This document shows positions 1 to 6,526 of a stretch of 24,791 nucleotides of DNA, piece by piece. Within the stretch, counting starts at the first letter, position 1; every line of letters begins with the position of its first letter. Made by a program: the position numbers and the translations under genes. The notes beneath the pieces were generated by a model. It worked only from the letters and a program-made list of their open reading frames with translations, was not told the DNA's origin and ran no database searches. The stretch comes from Alphaproteobacteria bacterium (GTDB taxonomy: Bacteria > Pseudomonadota > Alphaproteobacteria > Micavibrionales > UBA2020). The stretch lies in the NCBI GenBank assembly GCA_029266795.1, contig JAQSWE010000019.1:1-24791 (forward strand), in the 5' to 3' direction.

Positions 1-2
1 GC

Positions 3-470
3 CGCGGCTGGGAAGTGCTCGCGGGCGGGCCGCTGATCCGCATGGTCTGCGAAACCGCTGCGTCTCTCGACGATACATCAACCGTCCCCGTCACCGGTTT
101 GGGCGCGGATAAATCAGCGGAGATGATCGCGCTCACTACCCTCGCCCGTCCCGGTCCCTTCACCAGCCGTACGCATGAAATGGGCGACTATTTCGGCGTC
201 TATCAGGACAACAAACTGGTGGCGATGTCGGGCGAGAGGATGAAGGTACCGGGATATACCGAGGTCAGCGCCGTCTGCACCCACCCCGATTATACAGGGC
301 GCGGTTATGCGGCGGCGGCGATGCGCGCCGTCATGCGCCGTATCTTTGCACGCGGTGAAACCCCGCTGCTGCACAGCCGCGCTGATAACGCCCGCGCGGT
401 CGCGCTGTACGAACGCCTCGGATTCCGCACCACCTGGGAAGGGCATTTCATCGTCATCCGGCACGAATAA
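3..470 (+). CDS. GNAT-family N-acetyltransferase, C-terminal part (5' end outside window)
   Basis: This is the C-terminal part of a GCN5-related (FR47-like) acetyltransferase, which would transfer acetyl from acetyl-CoA to an amine I cannot identify. The acetyl-CoA-binding motif A is visible as VCTHPDYTGRGYAAAAMRAV, with the R-G-x-G/A type pyrophosphate loop. It is followed by the usual C-terminal ALYERLGF segment, where Asn-Ala-Arg-Ala-Val-x-Leu-Tyr precedes the last strand. The frame stays open to the left edge (R-G-W-E-V-L-A-G-G-P-L). A GTG at 15 is therefore probably not the start, and the family usually carries more N-terminal sequence. No terminator follows, and the next gene starts about 60 bases on in the same direction, so co-transcription is possible. 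The family call is firm; the substrate is unknown. Confidence 0.85.
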   Translation, partial: RGWEVLAGGPLIRMVCETAASLDDTSTVPVTGLGADKSAEMIALTTLARPGPFTSRTHEMGDYFGVYQDNKLVAMSGERMKVPGYTEVSAVCTHPDYTGRGYAAAAMRAVMRRIFARGETPLLHSRADNARAVALYERLGFRTTWEGHFIVIRHE

Positions 471-530
471 TACGGAACCTGTTGGGCCGGGCGCGATTAG
501 CCTTGGGTACGCCTTTTCAGGGAGATCATC

Positions 531-818
531 ATGGCAAACATCGAAAACCCCAATAAATCAGAAGTATCCGACCGCAAAACCCTGCACCTGAACGGCCTCG
601 ACTTCGAGAACCTCGAAGCCCAGCCCGAGCCGGTCGACCATGAAAAAGACCGCGCCGCGCAAGAAAAGTTCGAGGGCGATGCCTTTTACGGGTCAGAACG
701 CGGCATCAAGAAAATGGTGAAGGCCGACAAAGTCACCCAGAAATTCGACGAACTGACCAAGGAAGAACGACTGAACCCTGAGATCAACCACGAGCGTAAT
801 TTCGACGATATCCACTAA
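531..818 (+). CDS. Small hydrophilic protein of unknown function (95 aa)
   Basis: I do not recognise this protein. It is 95 residues, very rich in Asp, Glu, Lys and Arg, and has no Cys, no signal peptide and no membrane segment, so it should be soluble and cytoplasmic and may be partly disordered. A lone aromatic patch (GDAFYGSERGIKK, about residues 49-61) is the only part that looks like a conserved core. The start is well supported: AGGGAG at 519-524 lies six bases before the ATG. It sits downstream of the acetyltransferase on the same strand and ends three bases before the end of the convergent ankyrin gene, with no terminator between them. Codon use matches the neighbours, which argues for a real gene. 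No function is proposed. Confidence 0.7.
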   Translation: MANIENPNKSEVSDRKTLHLNGLDFENLEAQPEPVDHEKDRAAQEKFEGDAFYGSERGIKKMVKADKVTQKFDELTKEERLNPEINHERNFDDIH

Positions 819-821
819 ATC

Positions 822-1490
822 TTAATGCCTGAACCGCGCGGTGCGGGGCGCAGACACTTTCCCCTGCGGGCCGTGGCGGAAGGTATCGGCGATGGATGAG
901 AGCGTATCGCGCCGCGCTTTTTCTGCATCTACCATCGCCTGCCGCGCGGCATGTTCGCGCGCATCGAAATAATCCGCGATCGTTTTCACGACATCTGTAT
1001 ATCCGCGCAACGAGGCTGCGGTGAGCGTCGCAGCGCCATCGGAATCGGTGAAGACAGCGCCTTTCTCCATCAAATATTTCAGCATCGCGTTATGCCCCTG
1101 CCCGCCTGTCAGCGTGAAGGCGGTATCGCCCGCCGCGCTGCGGGCGTTGATGTCGGCATTTTTATTGAGCAGAGCATCGACAAGCGCGCGGTTATTGCCC
1201 GAAGCCGCCATCATGAAGGGCGTAAAGCCGAACTGGTCCGGCTTGTTCACATCCGCGCCGTAATCCACCATACGGGATGCCGCGATAAAAAATCCCTTTT
1301 GTGCGGCAAGCAGCAGCGGTGTCTCGCTCTTCTCCGACGTCACGTTGTAATCGACATTCGTGCCCATGAGGTTCAGCAGCTTGCCAGCGCTGATATCCGC
1401 ATCGCTGCGCTGCAATTCGGCCAGCAGCCGTTCACCCGCCGCGCGGGCGGATTCTGCAGAACTGTTGATAAACGGCGTTGCGGCAGTCAC
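822..1490 (-). CDS. Ankyrin-repeat protein (222 aa)
   Basis: This small protein consists mostly of ankyrin repeats, which form a stack of helix-turn-helix units used for protein binding. Repeats are visible at about residues 56-83 (ETPLLLAAQKGFF...GADVN), 89-115 (GFTPFMMAASGNN...NADIN) and 121-147 (GDTAFTLTGGQGH...GAVF), with a degenerate one near 153-176. A charged helix (about 177-205) and a basic tail follow. There is no signal peptide or membrane segment. The start is GTG at 1490, because an in-frame TGA lies just upstream and the next Met is residue 42, inside the fold. The ribosome site is poor (GAAGAG). The gene lies downstream of the secreted His-rich gene on the same strand, about 67 bases away. 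The binding partner cannot be read from the sequence. Confidence 0.8.
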   Translation of the reverse strand: MTAATPFINSSAESARAAGERLLAELQRSDADISAGKLLNLMGTNVDYNVTSEKSETPLLLAAQKGFFIAASRMVDYGADVNKPDQFGFTPFMMAASGNNRALVDALLNKNADINARSAAGDTAFTLTGGQGHNAMLKYLMEKGAVFTDSDGAATLTAASLRGYTDVVKTIADYFDAREHAARQAMVDAEKARRDTLSSIADTFRHGPQGKVSAPRTARFRH

Positions 1491-1524
1491 GGCTCTTCAT
1501 CCGGAATTATTGAACAATCCCGAG

Positions 1525-1554
1525 ATGATACATTAAAATTATGGCAAATGTAAA
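1525..1554 (-). promoter_or_regulatory. Candidate sigma-70-like promoter for the ankyrin gene
   Basis: Read on the minus strand, TTTACA (1554-1549) and TATCAT (1530-1525) are separated by 18 bases and precede the GTG start at 1490 by about 35 bases. Each hexamer has one mismatch to consensus. It would give the ankyrin gene a promoter separate from the upstream secreted-protein gene. The call rests on motif match alone. Confidence 0.3.
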
Positions 1555-1557
1555 GTC

Positions 1558-2397
1558 TTAATCGGCTTTGGCGATGTTGACACCGAAGGGCAGGAAAACA
1601 TCCTTGCCGCCACGCCGGATCTGCACGAAGAATTTCATGTAGCCTGCATGTTCGGGATGCAGCATGAATTTCAGCGGCGATGCGCTGCGGTCGCTGTCTT
1701 TTGACGGCTCTTTGCCCATCGGATGCATATGGGCGACATCGGTCAACCCTTCGTAGAAGCCGACGATATGGCCGTAAGCGCGCATCACGGGCTCGAGATC
1801 CTGCAGCGGCTTGCCGTCTTCGCCCGTCAGTTCAACTTCGGCATTTACGGGCGTACCGGCCTTGATCGCCGCATCGGCAAAAGTAACCTTGCCGGTGACA
1901 CCCGCGGTGCTTGCCTTCAGGGCCGCTGTGCGGTCGGTACAATCCTGCGCGCAAGGGGCCGCGCCCTTCAATTTGACGGGGATCATCTGCGCCCCGTTAT
2001 TCAGCAGCTTCACATCCGCATAGACCACGTAATTGTGATCGCTTTGGGGCATGAAGGAAAAGTTGTAGCTGCCCGCATCCGCGCCCGCGACGGGATGGAC
2101 GTGGTGATAATCGACAAGGCTTTCATCGACGACCAGTAAATGGATTTTCTGCGTATGGCGTTCTTCCAGCGCCGCCAGAGACACGGGCATATCGGCCTTG
2201 GAAAGCTTCACGGTAAAGGCTCTTTCCTGACCCTTCACCAGCGCATCCGGCGTCACGGTCGCGGTGATGCCCATTTTGTCGAGAGGGGCTTTTTCATGCT
2301 CCATGGCGCTGTGGTCTTCCTGCGCGAGTGCGGAAAAGCCGATGATCGCCAGAACGGCAACTAGCGGAATCATGAATTGGAACAGGCGCGAATACAT
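1558..2397 (-). CDS. Secreted His-rich protein with two YtkA/FixH-like domains, possible metal binding
   Basis: This is a 279-residue exported protein. Residues 1-25 form a signal peptide (basic start, hydrophobic PLVAVLAIIGFSALA, then Q). The mature part seems to hold two similar beta domains, about 42-145 and 165-275. Each carries a His cluster: YHHVHP at 97-102, and AYGH plus AHMHP at 207-226, with further His at 247 and 250 and a Cys pair at 149 and 153. This pattern (LEPxxxAYGHxxGF...HxHP) resembles periplasmic proteins annotated as YtkA-like or heavy-metal related. Copper or another soft metal is the natural guess but is not shown. I chose ATG 2397, because GGAG lies six bases upstream and the signal peptide begins properly there; an in-frame ATG at 2439 would add 14 residues before it. 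The ankyrin gene follows on the same strand. Confidence 0.75.
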   Translation of the reverse strand: MYSRLFQFMIPLVAVLAIIGFSALAQEDHSAMEHEKAPLDKMGITATVTPDALVKGQERAFTVKLSKADMPVSLAALEERHTQKIHLLVVDESLVDYHHVHPVAGADAGSYNFSFMPQSDHNYVVYADVKLLNNGAQMIPVKLKGAAPCAQDCTDRTAALKASTAGVTGKVTFADAAIKAGTPVNAEVELTGEDGKPLQDLEPVMRAYGHIVGFYEGLTDVAHMHPMGKEPSKDSDRSASPLKFMLHPEHAGYMKFFVQIRRGGKDVFLPFGVNIAKAD

Positions 2398-2569
2398 TTG
2401 TTTCTCCGTTTGCGACTCTACATAGGGGCAGTATGCCATACCCTGCCTGTGTGTTGATATTGGCCCAAAACAGTCATTTCGTTAATTATTATGGTAATAA
2501 AAATTAATATATATGTGCCGCAATATCAGGGGGCTGGCAGGTGGGGACGGCAATACGCAAAAGGCGAGG
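2398..2569. other. AT-rich intergenic leader of the secreted-protein gene
   Basis: This stretch lies upstream of the minus-strand secreted His-rich gene and is clearly richer in A/T than its surroundings between about 2475 and 2515. It is the likely promoter region for that gene (CATAAT-like hexamers occur on the minus strand), but I could not settle on a convincing -35/-10 pair. I see no gene or clear hairpin in it. Confidence 0.35.
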
Positions 2570-2597
2570 TGGACAAGTTCTTTTCGGGGGCTATATC
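2570..2597 (+). promoter_or_regulatory. Candidate promoter of a short transcript
   Basis: TGGACA (2570-2575) and TATATC (2592-2597) are 16 bases apart, each close to the sigma-70 consensus. The expected start site, near 2604, opens a transcript of about 210 bases ending at the strong terminator at 2780-2815. A GC-rich inverted repeat (ACGAC-CGCG against CGCG-GTCGT, with a two-base bulge) lies about 5-30 bases into it. It is supported by position between two otherwise unexplained elements, not by experiment. Confidence 0.4.
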
Positions 2598-2657
2598 CTC
2601 TCCCGTGACGACCGCGAACGCGGCGTCGTTGAGCAACCCAACATAAGGATAATTGCC

Positions 2658-2759
2658 ATGACCAGCCAAGAACAACTGAAAAAAGACGAAAAAAGAAGAG
2701 ACCATGGGCTCCTGCAGCTCGACCAAAGAAAAGTCGGGCTCCTGCGGCGGCTAAGCTGA
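2658..2759 (+). CDS. Very small reading frame(s): 33-aa frame overlapped by a Cys-containing 16-aa frame
   Basis: ATG 2658 has a good ribosome site (AAGGA at 2645-2649, eight bases away). It opens a 33-codon frame ending at 2759, whose second half uses rare-looking codons (AGA, CTA, GGG, CGG) and reads as featureless basic sequence. A second frame from ATG 2704 to 2754 encodes MGSCSSTKEKSGSCGG with the codon choice of the neighbouring genes (GGC, TCC, TGC, ACC). It contains two Gly-Ser-Cys units built on a direct repeat of GGGCTCCTGC. Removing one A from either six-A run (2679-2684 or 2689-2694) would fuse the good start to the Cys end as one 31-residue protein. Either a single-base error, slippage on the A run, or a separate tiny gene is possible. 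A promoter lies before it and a terminator after. I do not recognise the family. Confidence 0.4.
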   Translation: MTSQEQLKKDEKRRDHGLLQLDQRKVGLLRRLS

Positions 2760-2779
2760 TCGCTTTGACGTGATTTCAA

Positions 2780-2815
2780 GAAGCCGGACTGATGAAGTCC
2801 GGCTTCTTTCTTTTT
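2780..2815 (+). terminator. Strong Rho-independent terminator
   Basis: The arms GAAGCCGGACT (2780-2790) and AGTCCGGCTTC (2796-2806) pair perfectly over 11 bases around the loop GATGA, followed by a T-rich tail (TTTCTTTTT). It ends the short transcript that contains the tiny Cys-peptide frame and separates it from the rhodanese gene. Confidence 0.85.
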
Positions 2816-2899
2816 CGGGGAACGATCTCTCGCCCCCGCCGTTGGGATGGTGTCAACGTGTGCAAAAAGCCCGTATTACAAGGGCAAAAGGGAGGAATC

Positions 2900-3355
2900 A
2901 TGCAACCCATCAAGCGCGATGAAGTAAAACATCTCATCGATGCCGGCCTCGACGTCGCCATCATCGAAGCCCTGCCGAAATCGGAATTCGAAACCGGTCA
3001 CCTGCCGGGCGCACTATCCATGCCGCTCGAAACGCTGGCGAAAGAAGCGCCGCAACAACTGCCCGACAAGTCCCAGAAAATCGTCACGTATTGCCAGAGC
3101 GCCGATTGCGCCGCATCGACCAAGGCCGCCGAAATCCTCGAAGGTCTCGGCTATACCGATGTGTCCGATTACGTGGAAGGCAAGGACGACTGGAAAGCCG
3201 CCGGCTACCGCATGGAGGGGGCGCCGAAGGAATATGACGAAAACGTCCCTCATGACAGCATGGAAGACGGCCCCGGCATCGCCGATGCCGTATCGCACCG
3301 CACGGTCGAGGATCTCGAAAGCCTCGCCGCAGACTACCAGAAAGATTTCAGCTGA
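2900..3355 (+). CDS. Rhodanese-like domain protein (151 aa)
   Basis: This is a single-domain rhodanese, a family that carries sulfane sulfur as a persulfide on an active-site Cys. The first half shows the usual layout: the CH2A-like FETGHLPGALSMPLETL segment (about residues 31-50), then the loop VTYCQSADCAAS with the catalytic Cys in TYC near residue 70. Next comes the helix AAEILEGLGY and YVEGKDDWKAAGYRME. About 45 acidic residues follow the domain and resemble nothing I know. ATG 2900 is chosen because AGGGAGG (2889-2895) sits four bases upstream; the frame is open further back, but without a ribosome site. There is no signal peptide, so it is cytoplasmic. It stands alone between two hairpin terminators. 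The sulfur acceptor is unknown. Confidence 0.85.
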   Translation: MQPIKRDEVKHLIDAGLDVAIIEALPKSEFETGHLPGALSMPLETLAKEAPQQLPDKSQKIVTYCQSADCAASTKAAEILEGLGYTDVSDYVEGKDDWKAAGYRMEGAPKEYDENVPHDSMEDGPGIADAVSHRTVEDLESLAADYQKDFS

Positions 3356-3408
3356 GATCACCAAAGTGGACGCGAGATTTAAAATACGCGCACCGCATTG
3401 ATGATAGG

Positions 3409-3440
3409 GAAGCCGGGCTTGCAGCGCCCGGCTTCCTGCA
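3409..3440 (+). terminator. Hairpin terminator after the rhodanese gene
   Basis: GAAGCCGGGC (3409-3418) pairs perfectly with GCCCGGCTTC (3426-3435) around a seven-base loop. The following T tract is weak, so termination may be partial. Its outer arms (GAAGCCGG...CCGGCTTC) are the same as those of the terminator at 2780. Confidence 0.6.
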
Positions 3441-3452
3441 TTTGGGGGCATC

Positions 3453-3481
3453 TTGCACTCCCCTGCCCGCACGCCTATCAT
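3453..3481 (+). promoter_or_regulatory. Weak promoter candidate for the HD-domain gene
   Basis: TTGCAC (3453-3458) and TATCAT (3476-3481) are 17 bases apart, about 25 bases before the ATG at 3507. The -10 is good and the -35 matches mainly in its TTG. It fits a gene that follows a terminator and so needs its own promoter. Confidence 0.3.
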
Positions 3482-3506
3482 GGTTGCATCCACAGAAGGA
3501 AAGCCC

Positions 3507-4058
3507 ATGACCGAAGTTTCGCAGAAACTCACGCGCGCATTATTGTTTGCCGCCAAGAAGCATACCGACCAGCGCCGCAAGGGCGAACGCTCCGAGCCCT
3601 ATGTCAACCACCTGATCGAGGTCGCCGACCTCGTCGCACAATTCACCGACGGCAAAAATGCCGATGTGCTCTGCGCCGCCGTGCTGCATGACACGATCGA
3701 GGACACCGACACGAAATACGAAGAACTGGTGAAGGAATTCGGCCAGAACGTCGCCGATATCGTGCAGGAATGCACCGATGACAAATCACTGCCCAAAGCC
3801 GAACGCAAGCGTTTGCAGGTCGAACACGCGCCGCATAAATCGGACGCGGCAAAGCTGGTCAAGACCGCCGATAAAATCTCCAACCTGCGCGCCATCCTCG
3901 ACTCCCCGCCGCCCGACTGGAGCCTTGCGCGCAAGCAGGAATACTTCACCTGGGCCAAGAACGTGGTCGACGGGCTGCGCGGCGCCAATGCTGGGCTGGA
4001 AGGCGAATTCGACAAGGTCTATGCGAAGGGCGCGCAGAAGTTCGGAATAAAGCCTTAA
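3507..4058 (+). CDS. HD-domain phosphohydrolase, small (p)ppGpp-hydrolase-like (MESH1-type)
   Basis: This 183-residue protein matches the hydrolase half of RelA/SpoT enzymes, without the synthetase, TGS or ACT domains. Motifs run in the SpoT order: AAKKHTDQRRKGERSEPYVNHLIEVA (the first metal His region), AAVLHDTIEDTDT (the HD pair plus the ED motif), then KTADKISNLRAI (the distal Asp). By family knowledge such stand-alone enzymes remove the 3' pyrophosphate from (p)ppGpp with Mn2+; some act on other nucleotides. I chose ATG 3507 because AAGGAAA lies just upstream and the SpoT-like start fits. An in-frame ATG at 3453 would add 18 unlikely residues and overlap the promoter candidate. It converges with the membrane-protein gene ten bases on. 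The fold is clear; the alarmone specificity is an inference. Confidence 0.8.
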   Translation: MTEVSQKLTRALLFAAKKHTDQRRKGERSEPYVNHLIEVADLVAQFTDGKNADVLCAAVLHDTIEDTDTKYEELVKEFGQNVADIVQECTDDKSLPKAERKRLQVEHAPHKSDAAKLVKTADKISNLRAILDSPPPDWSLARKQEYFTWAKNVVDGLRGANAGLEGEFDKVYAKGAQKFGIKP

Positions 4059-4068
4059 CCCGGCATTA

Positions 4069-4482
4069 TTACGGCTGCTTTACGATCTCGGGCTTGCCGT
4101 TCCCGATCAGCGAATGACGGGCGCTCCAGTCGACGTATTTATCGAAAGGTTTCTGCATAGCGGGCGGCAGGGTTTTCGCATCCGCCAGCGTCTGGATAAA
4201 ATTGCGCTGCCCCGGCATGTTGCCGAGGAAGGCATAAACCAGCGCGATGGACAGCATGAAACCCAGCAGGATCGAAAACGGTTTCAGCGGGATGTGAAAG
4301 CGGCTTTGCGGATCGACCTTGAAGGTGCCGACCACCACCAGCAGCGACAAAATCGACATGATCACCAGCAAGGTGATATTCAGGGTGCCCTTCAAATGGA
4401 TGCAACGGTCGGCCACGAAGACGAGCGCGCCGTAAAATGCGCCCATCGACAGACTGCGCAGATGCGCCTTGGCCGTACCCAT
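4069..4482 (-). CDS. Small integral membrane protein of unknown function (137 aa)
   Basis: I do not recognise this family. The protein has an amphipathic, basic start. Hydrophobic stretches lie at about residues 12-28, 33-52 (TLNITLLVIMSILSLLVVVG) and 70-90 (PFSILLGFMLSIALVYAFLG), and a hydrophilic tail of about 48 residues follows. Two or three transmembrane helices are therefore expected in the inner membrane. ATG 4482 is preferred: GGGAG lies six bases upstream, whereas the TTG at 4488 would sit on the ribosome site. It starts 23 bases after the end of typA on the same strand with no terminator between, so it is probably the distal gene of a typA transcript. Nothing ties it functionally to TypA. 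Confidence 0.7.
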   Translation of the reverse strand: MGTAKAHLRSLSMGAFYGALVFVADRCIHLKGTLNITLLVIMSILSLLVVVGTFKVDPQSRFHIPLKPFSILLGFMLSIALVYAFLGNMPGQRNFIQTLADAKTLPPAMQKPFDKYVDWSARHSLIGNGKPEIVKQP

Positions 4483-4505
4483 TGGCAACTCCCGTAACGA
4501 AACGC

Positions 4506-6329
4506 TTAGCCCGTTTTTTCGAGACGCTTGCGCAGGTTGGGATCGAGGATCGCCTTGCGCAGGCGCAGGGTTTTCGGGGTCACTTCCACCAGTTCGTCAT
4601 CGTTGATGAAGGTGATCGCCTGTTCCAGCGTCAGGATGCGGGGCGGGATCAGCTTGGTCGAGTCGTCGGAGCCGGAGGCGCGGACGTTGGTCAGCTTTTT
4701 GCCGCGCAGGATGTTGACGGCCAAATCGTTGTCGCGGTTGTGCTCGCCGACGATCATGCCTTCATACACTTTCGTGCCGGGCATCACCATGATGACGCCG
4801 CGCTCTTCCAGTTTCCACAGGTCGTATTCGGTCGCTTCGCCGGTGTCCATCGCCAGCAGCACGCCGACGCGGCGGCCTTCGACGTTGCCCTTGAACGCGC
4901 CGTAGCCGTGGAACAGGCGGTTGATGATGCCCGTGCCGCGCGTGTCGGTGAGGAATTCGCCGTGATAGCCGATAAGGCCGCGGGTGGGGGCGATAAAGGT
5001 CATTTTGACTTTACCGGCGCCCGACGGTGCCATCGACATCATCTCGCCCTTGCGGATCGCCATTTTCTGAACGACCGTGCCGGAATGTTCCTGATCGACG
5101 TCGATCACGACTTCTTCATAGGGCTCCAGCTTTTCGCCGGTTGCTTCGTCGGTTTTATACAGCACGCGCGGGCGGCCGATCATCAGCTCGAAGCCTTCGC
5201 GGCGCATGGTTTCGATCAGGACCGACATCTGCAACTCGCCGCGGCCGAAGACTTCGAACGTGTCCGAGGTCTGGCCGTCGAGGACTTTCATCGCGACGTT
5301 GCTTTCCGCTTCCTTGAACAGGCGCTCGCGGATCATGCGCGAGGTTACTTTCGTACCTTCCGTGCCGGCGAAGGGGCCGTTGTTGACGGCGAAGGACATG
5401 GAAATGGTGGGCGGATCGATCGGAATAGCCGGCAGGGCTTCGGTCACGACAGGGTCGCAGACCGTGTTGGTGACGGATGTTGCCTGCGTCATGCCGGCGA
5501 TGGAGATAATGTCGCCTGCATGTGCCTCATCCAGCGGCTCGCGCTCGATGCCGCGGAAGGCGAGGATTTTCGAGGCGCGGAAGTTTTCCACCGCGCTGCT
5601 GTCAATCGCGAGCGATTTCAGCGCCTGGTTGGTTTTCACGGAACCCGCGGTGATGCGGCCCGTGACGACGCGGCCCAGATAGGGGTTGCTTTCGATCATG
5701 GTGACCAGCATCGAAAAGGGCTTGTTCTCTTCCACTTTCGGCGGCGGCACGTATTCGCAGATCAGGTCGAACAGGGGGGCGAGGTCTTTTTGCTCGCCGC
5801 CCAGCGTCTTGGACGCCCAGCCCTGACGGCCGGATGCATAGAGGATGGGGAAGTCGAGCTGTTCGTCGGTTGCTTCCAGCGCGACGAAAAGGTCGAACAC
5901 TTCTTCATGCACTTCGTCGGGGCGCGCATCGGGGCGATCGACCTTGTTGATAACGACGATCGGCTTTAGGCCCAGTTTCAGCGCCTTGCCCGACACGAAT
6001 TTGGTCTGGGGCAGCGCGCCTTCGGCAGCGTCCACCAGAATGACAACGCCGTCCACCATCGAGAGAATGCGTTCGACTTCGCCGCCGAAATCCGCGTGGC
6101 CGGGGGTGTCGACGATATTGATGCGGGTATCTTTCCACATCAGGGACGTGACCTTCGCAAGGATCGTGATGCCGCGCTCTTTTTCGAGATCGTTGGAGTC
6201 CATGACGCGCTCGGCGACTTTTTCGTTGGCGCGGAACTGGCCCGACTGGCGGAGAAGAACGTCAACGAGGGTTGTTTTCCCATGGTCGACGTGTGCGATG
6301 ATGGCAATGTTGCGAAGCTTGTTGGTCAT
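4506..6329 (-). CDS. typA: Ribosome-associated GTPase TypA/BipA
   Basis: TypA is a translational GTPase related to EF-G and LepA. It binds the 70S ribosome, helps late 50S assembly and supports growth at low temperature or under stress. The length (607 aa) equals the usual size. The G domain shows AHVDHGKTT (12-20), RGITI (52-56), DTPGH (74-78) and NKVD (128-131). EF-G-like domains II, III and V follow, then the BipA-specific C-terminal domain, which includes the stretch GTKVYEGMIVGEHNRDNDL and the ending of TPKTLRLRKAILD. No key residue is missing. The gene starts at ATG 6329 and is divergent from the HEXXH protein gene across a 197-base AT-rich region with a perfect palindrome. The small membrane-protein gene follows in the same direction. 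Confidence 0.97.
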   Translation of the reverse strand: MTNKLRNIAIIAHVDHGKTTLVDVLLRQSGQFRANEKVAERVMDSNDLEKERGITILAKVTSLMWKDTRINIVDTPGHADFGGEVERILSMVDGVVILVDAAEGALPQTKFVSGKALKLGLKPIVVINKVDRPDARPDEVHEEVFDLFVALEATDEQLDFPILYASGRQGWASKTLGGEQKDLAPLFDLICEYVPPPKVEENKPFSMLVTMIESNPYLGRVVTGRITAGSVKTNQALKSLAIDSSAVENFRASKILAFRGIEREPLDEAHAGDIISIAGMTQATSVTNTVCDPVVTEALPAIPIDPPTISMSFAVNNGPFAGTEGTKVTSRMIRERLFKEAESNVAMKVLDGQTSDTFEVFGRGELQMSVLIETMRREGFELMIGRPRVLYKTDEATGEKLEPYEEVVIDVDQEHSGTVVQKMAIRKGEMMSMAPSGAGKVKMTFIAPTRGLIGYHGEFLTDTRGTGIINRLFHGYGAFKGNVEGRRVGVLLAMDTGEATEYDLWKLEERGVIMVMPGTKVYEGMIVGEHNRDNDLAVNILRGKKLTNVRASGSDDSTKLIPPRILTLEQAITFINDDELVEVTPKTLRLRKAILDPNLRKRLEKTG

Positions 6330-6386
6330 ATTTTTCCGCCCTGAATCGGTTTGAATCGTTTATTCTTGTTTTGTTGCGCTGCATCC

Positions 6387-6412
6387 TATTGAAAAATCGT
6401 TATTTTTCAATA
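6387..6412. repeat. Perfect 11-bp inverted repeat upstream of typA
   Basis: TATTGAAAAAT (6387-6397) and ATTTTTCAATA (6402-6412) are exact reverse complements around CGTT. It lies 58-83 bases upstream of the typA start, inside the divergent promoter region. In RNA it would be a stable but AU-rich hairpin with short U runs; in DNA it could be an operator. A TTGACC hexamer reads toward typA just beyond it (6425-6420, minus strand). Confidence 0.6.
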
Positions 6413-6463
6413 TGTTTTTGGTCAAGCGTTCGACATAATACACGAATCCTTAATTATGTATAG

Positions 6464-6469
6464 TATAAT
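6464..6469 (+). promoter_or_regulatory. Consensus -10 box upstream of the HEXXH protein gene
   Basis: A perfect TATAAT lies 57 bases before ATG 6527 in an AT-rich stretch. I see no good -35 at the right distance, so it may depend on an activator or another sigma factor. A short hairpin (AGGCG...CGCCT followed by TTTTATT, about 6500-6522) lies in the leader just before the start and could attenuate transcription. Confidence 0.4.
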
Positions 6470-6526
6470 ATAGGCTCGGATGATTCCACGTGGAGTTTCA
6501 GGCGGTTATAAAACGCCTTTTATTGA

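Noticed and set aside
2398..2439. Longer start (ATG 2439) for the secreted His-rich protein
   Set aside because: It would put 14 polar residues ahead of a signal peptide and lacks the GGAG site that precedes ATG 2397.
2688..2700. A-AAA-AAG-like run as a programmed -1 frameshift site joining the tiny frames
   Set aside because: Moving from the 2658 frame to the Cys-peptide frame needs a +1 (or -2) shift, so a classical -1 site gives the wrong frame. An indel or transcript slippage remains possible.
4437..5969. Open reading frame of 510 codons on the plus strand, antisense to typA
   Set aside because: It lies wholly opposite the certain typA gene, has the His/Asp/Gly-rich composition typical of an antisense frame in GC-rich coding DNA, and has no ribosome site.
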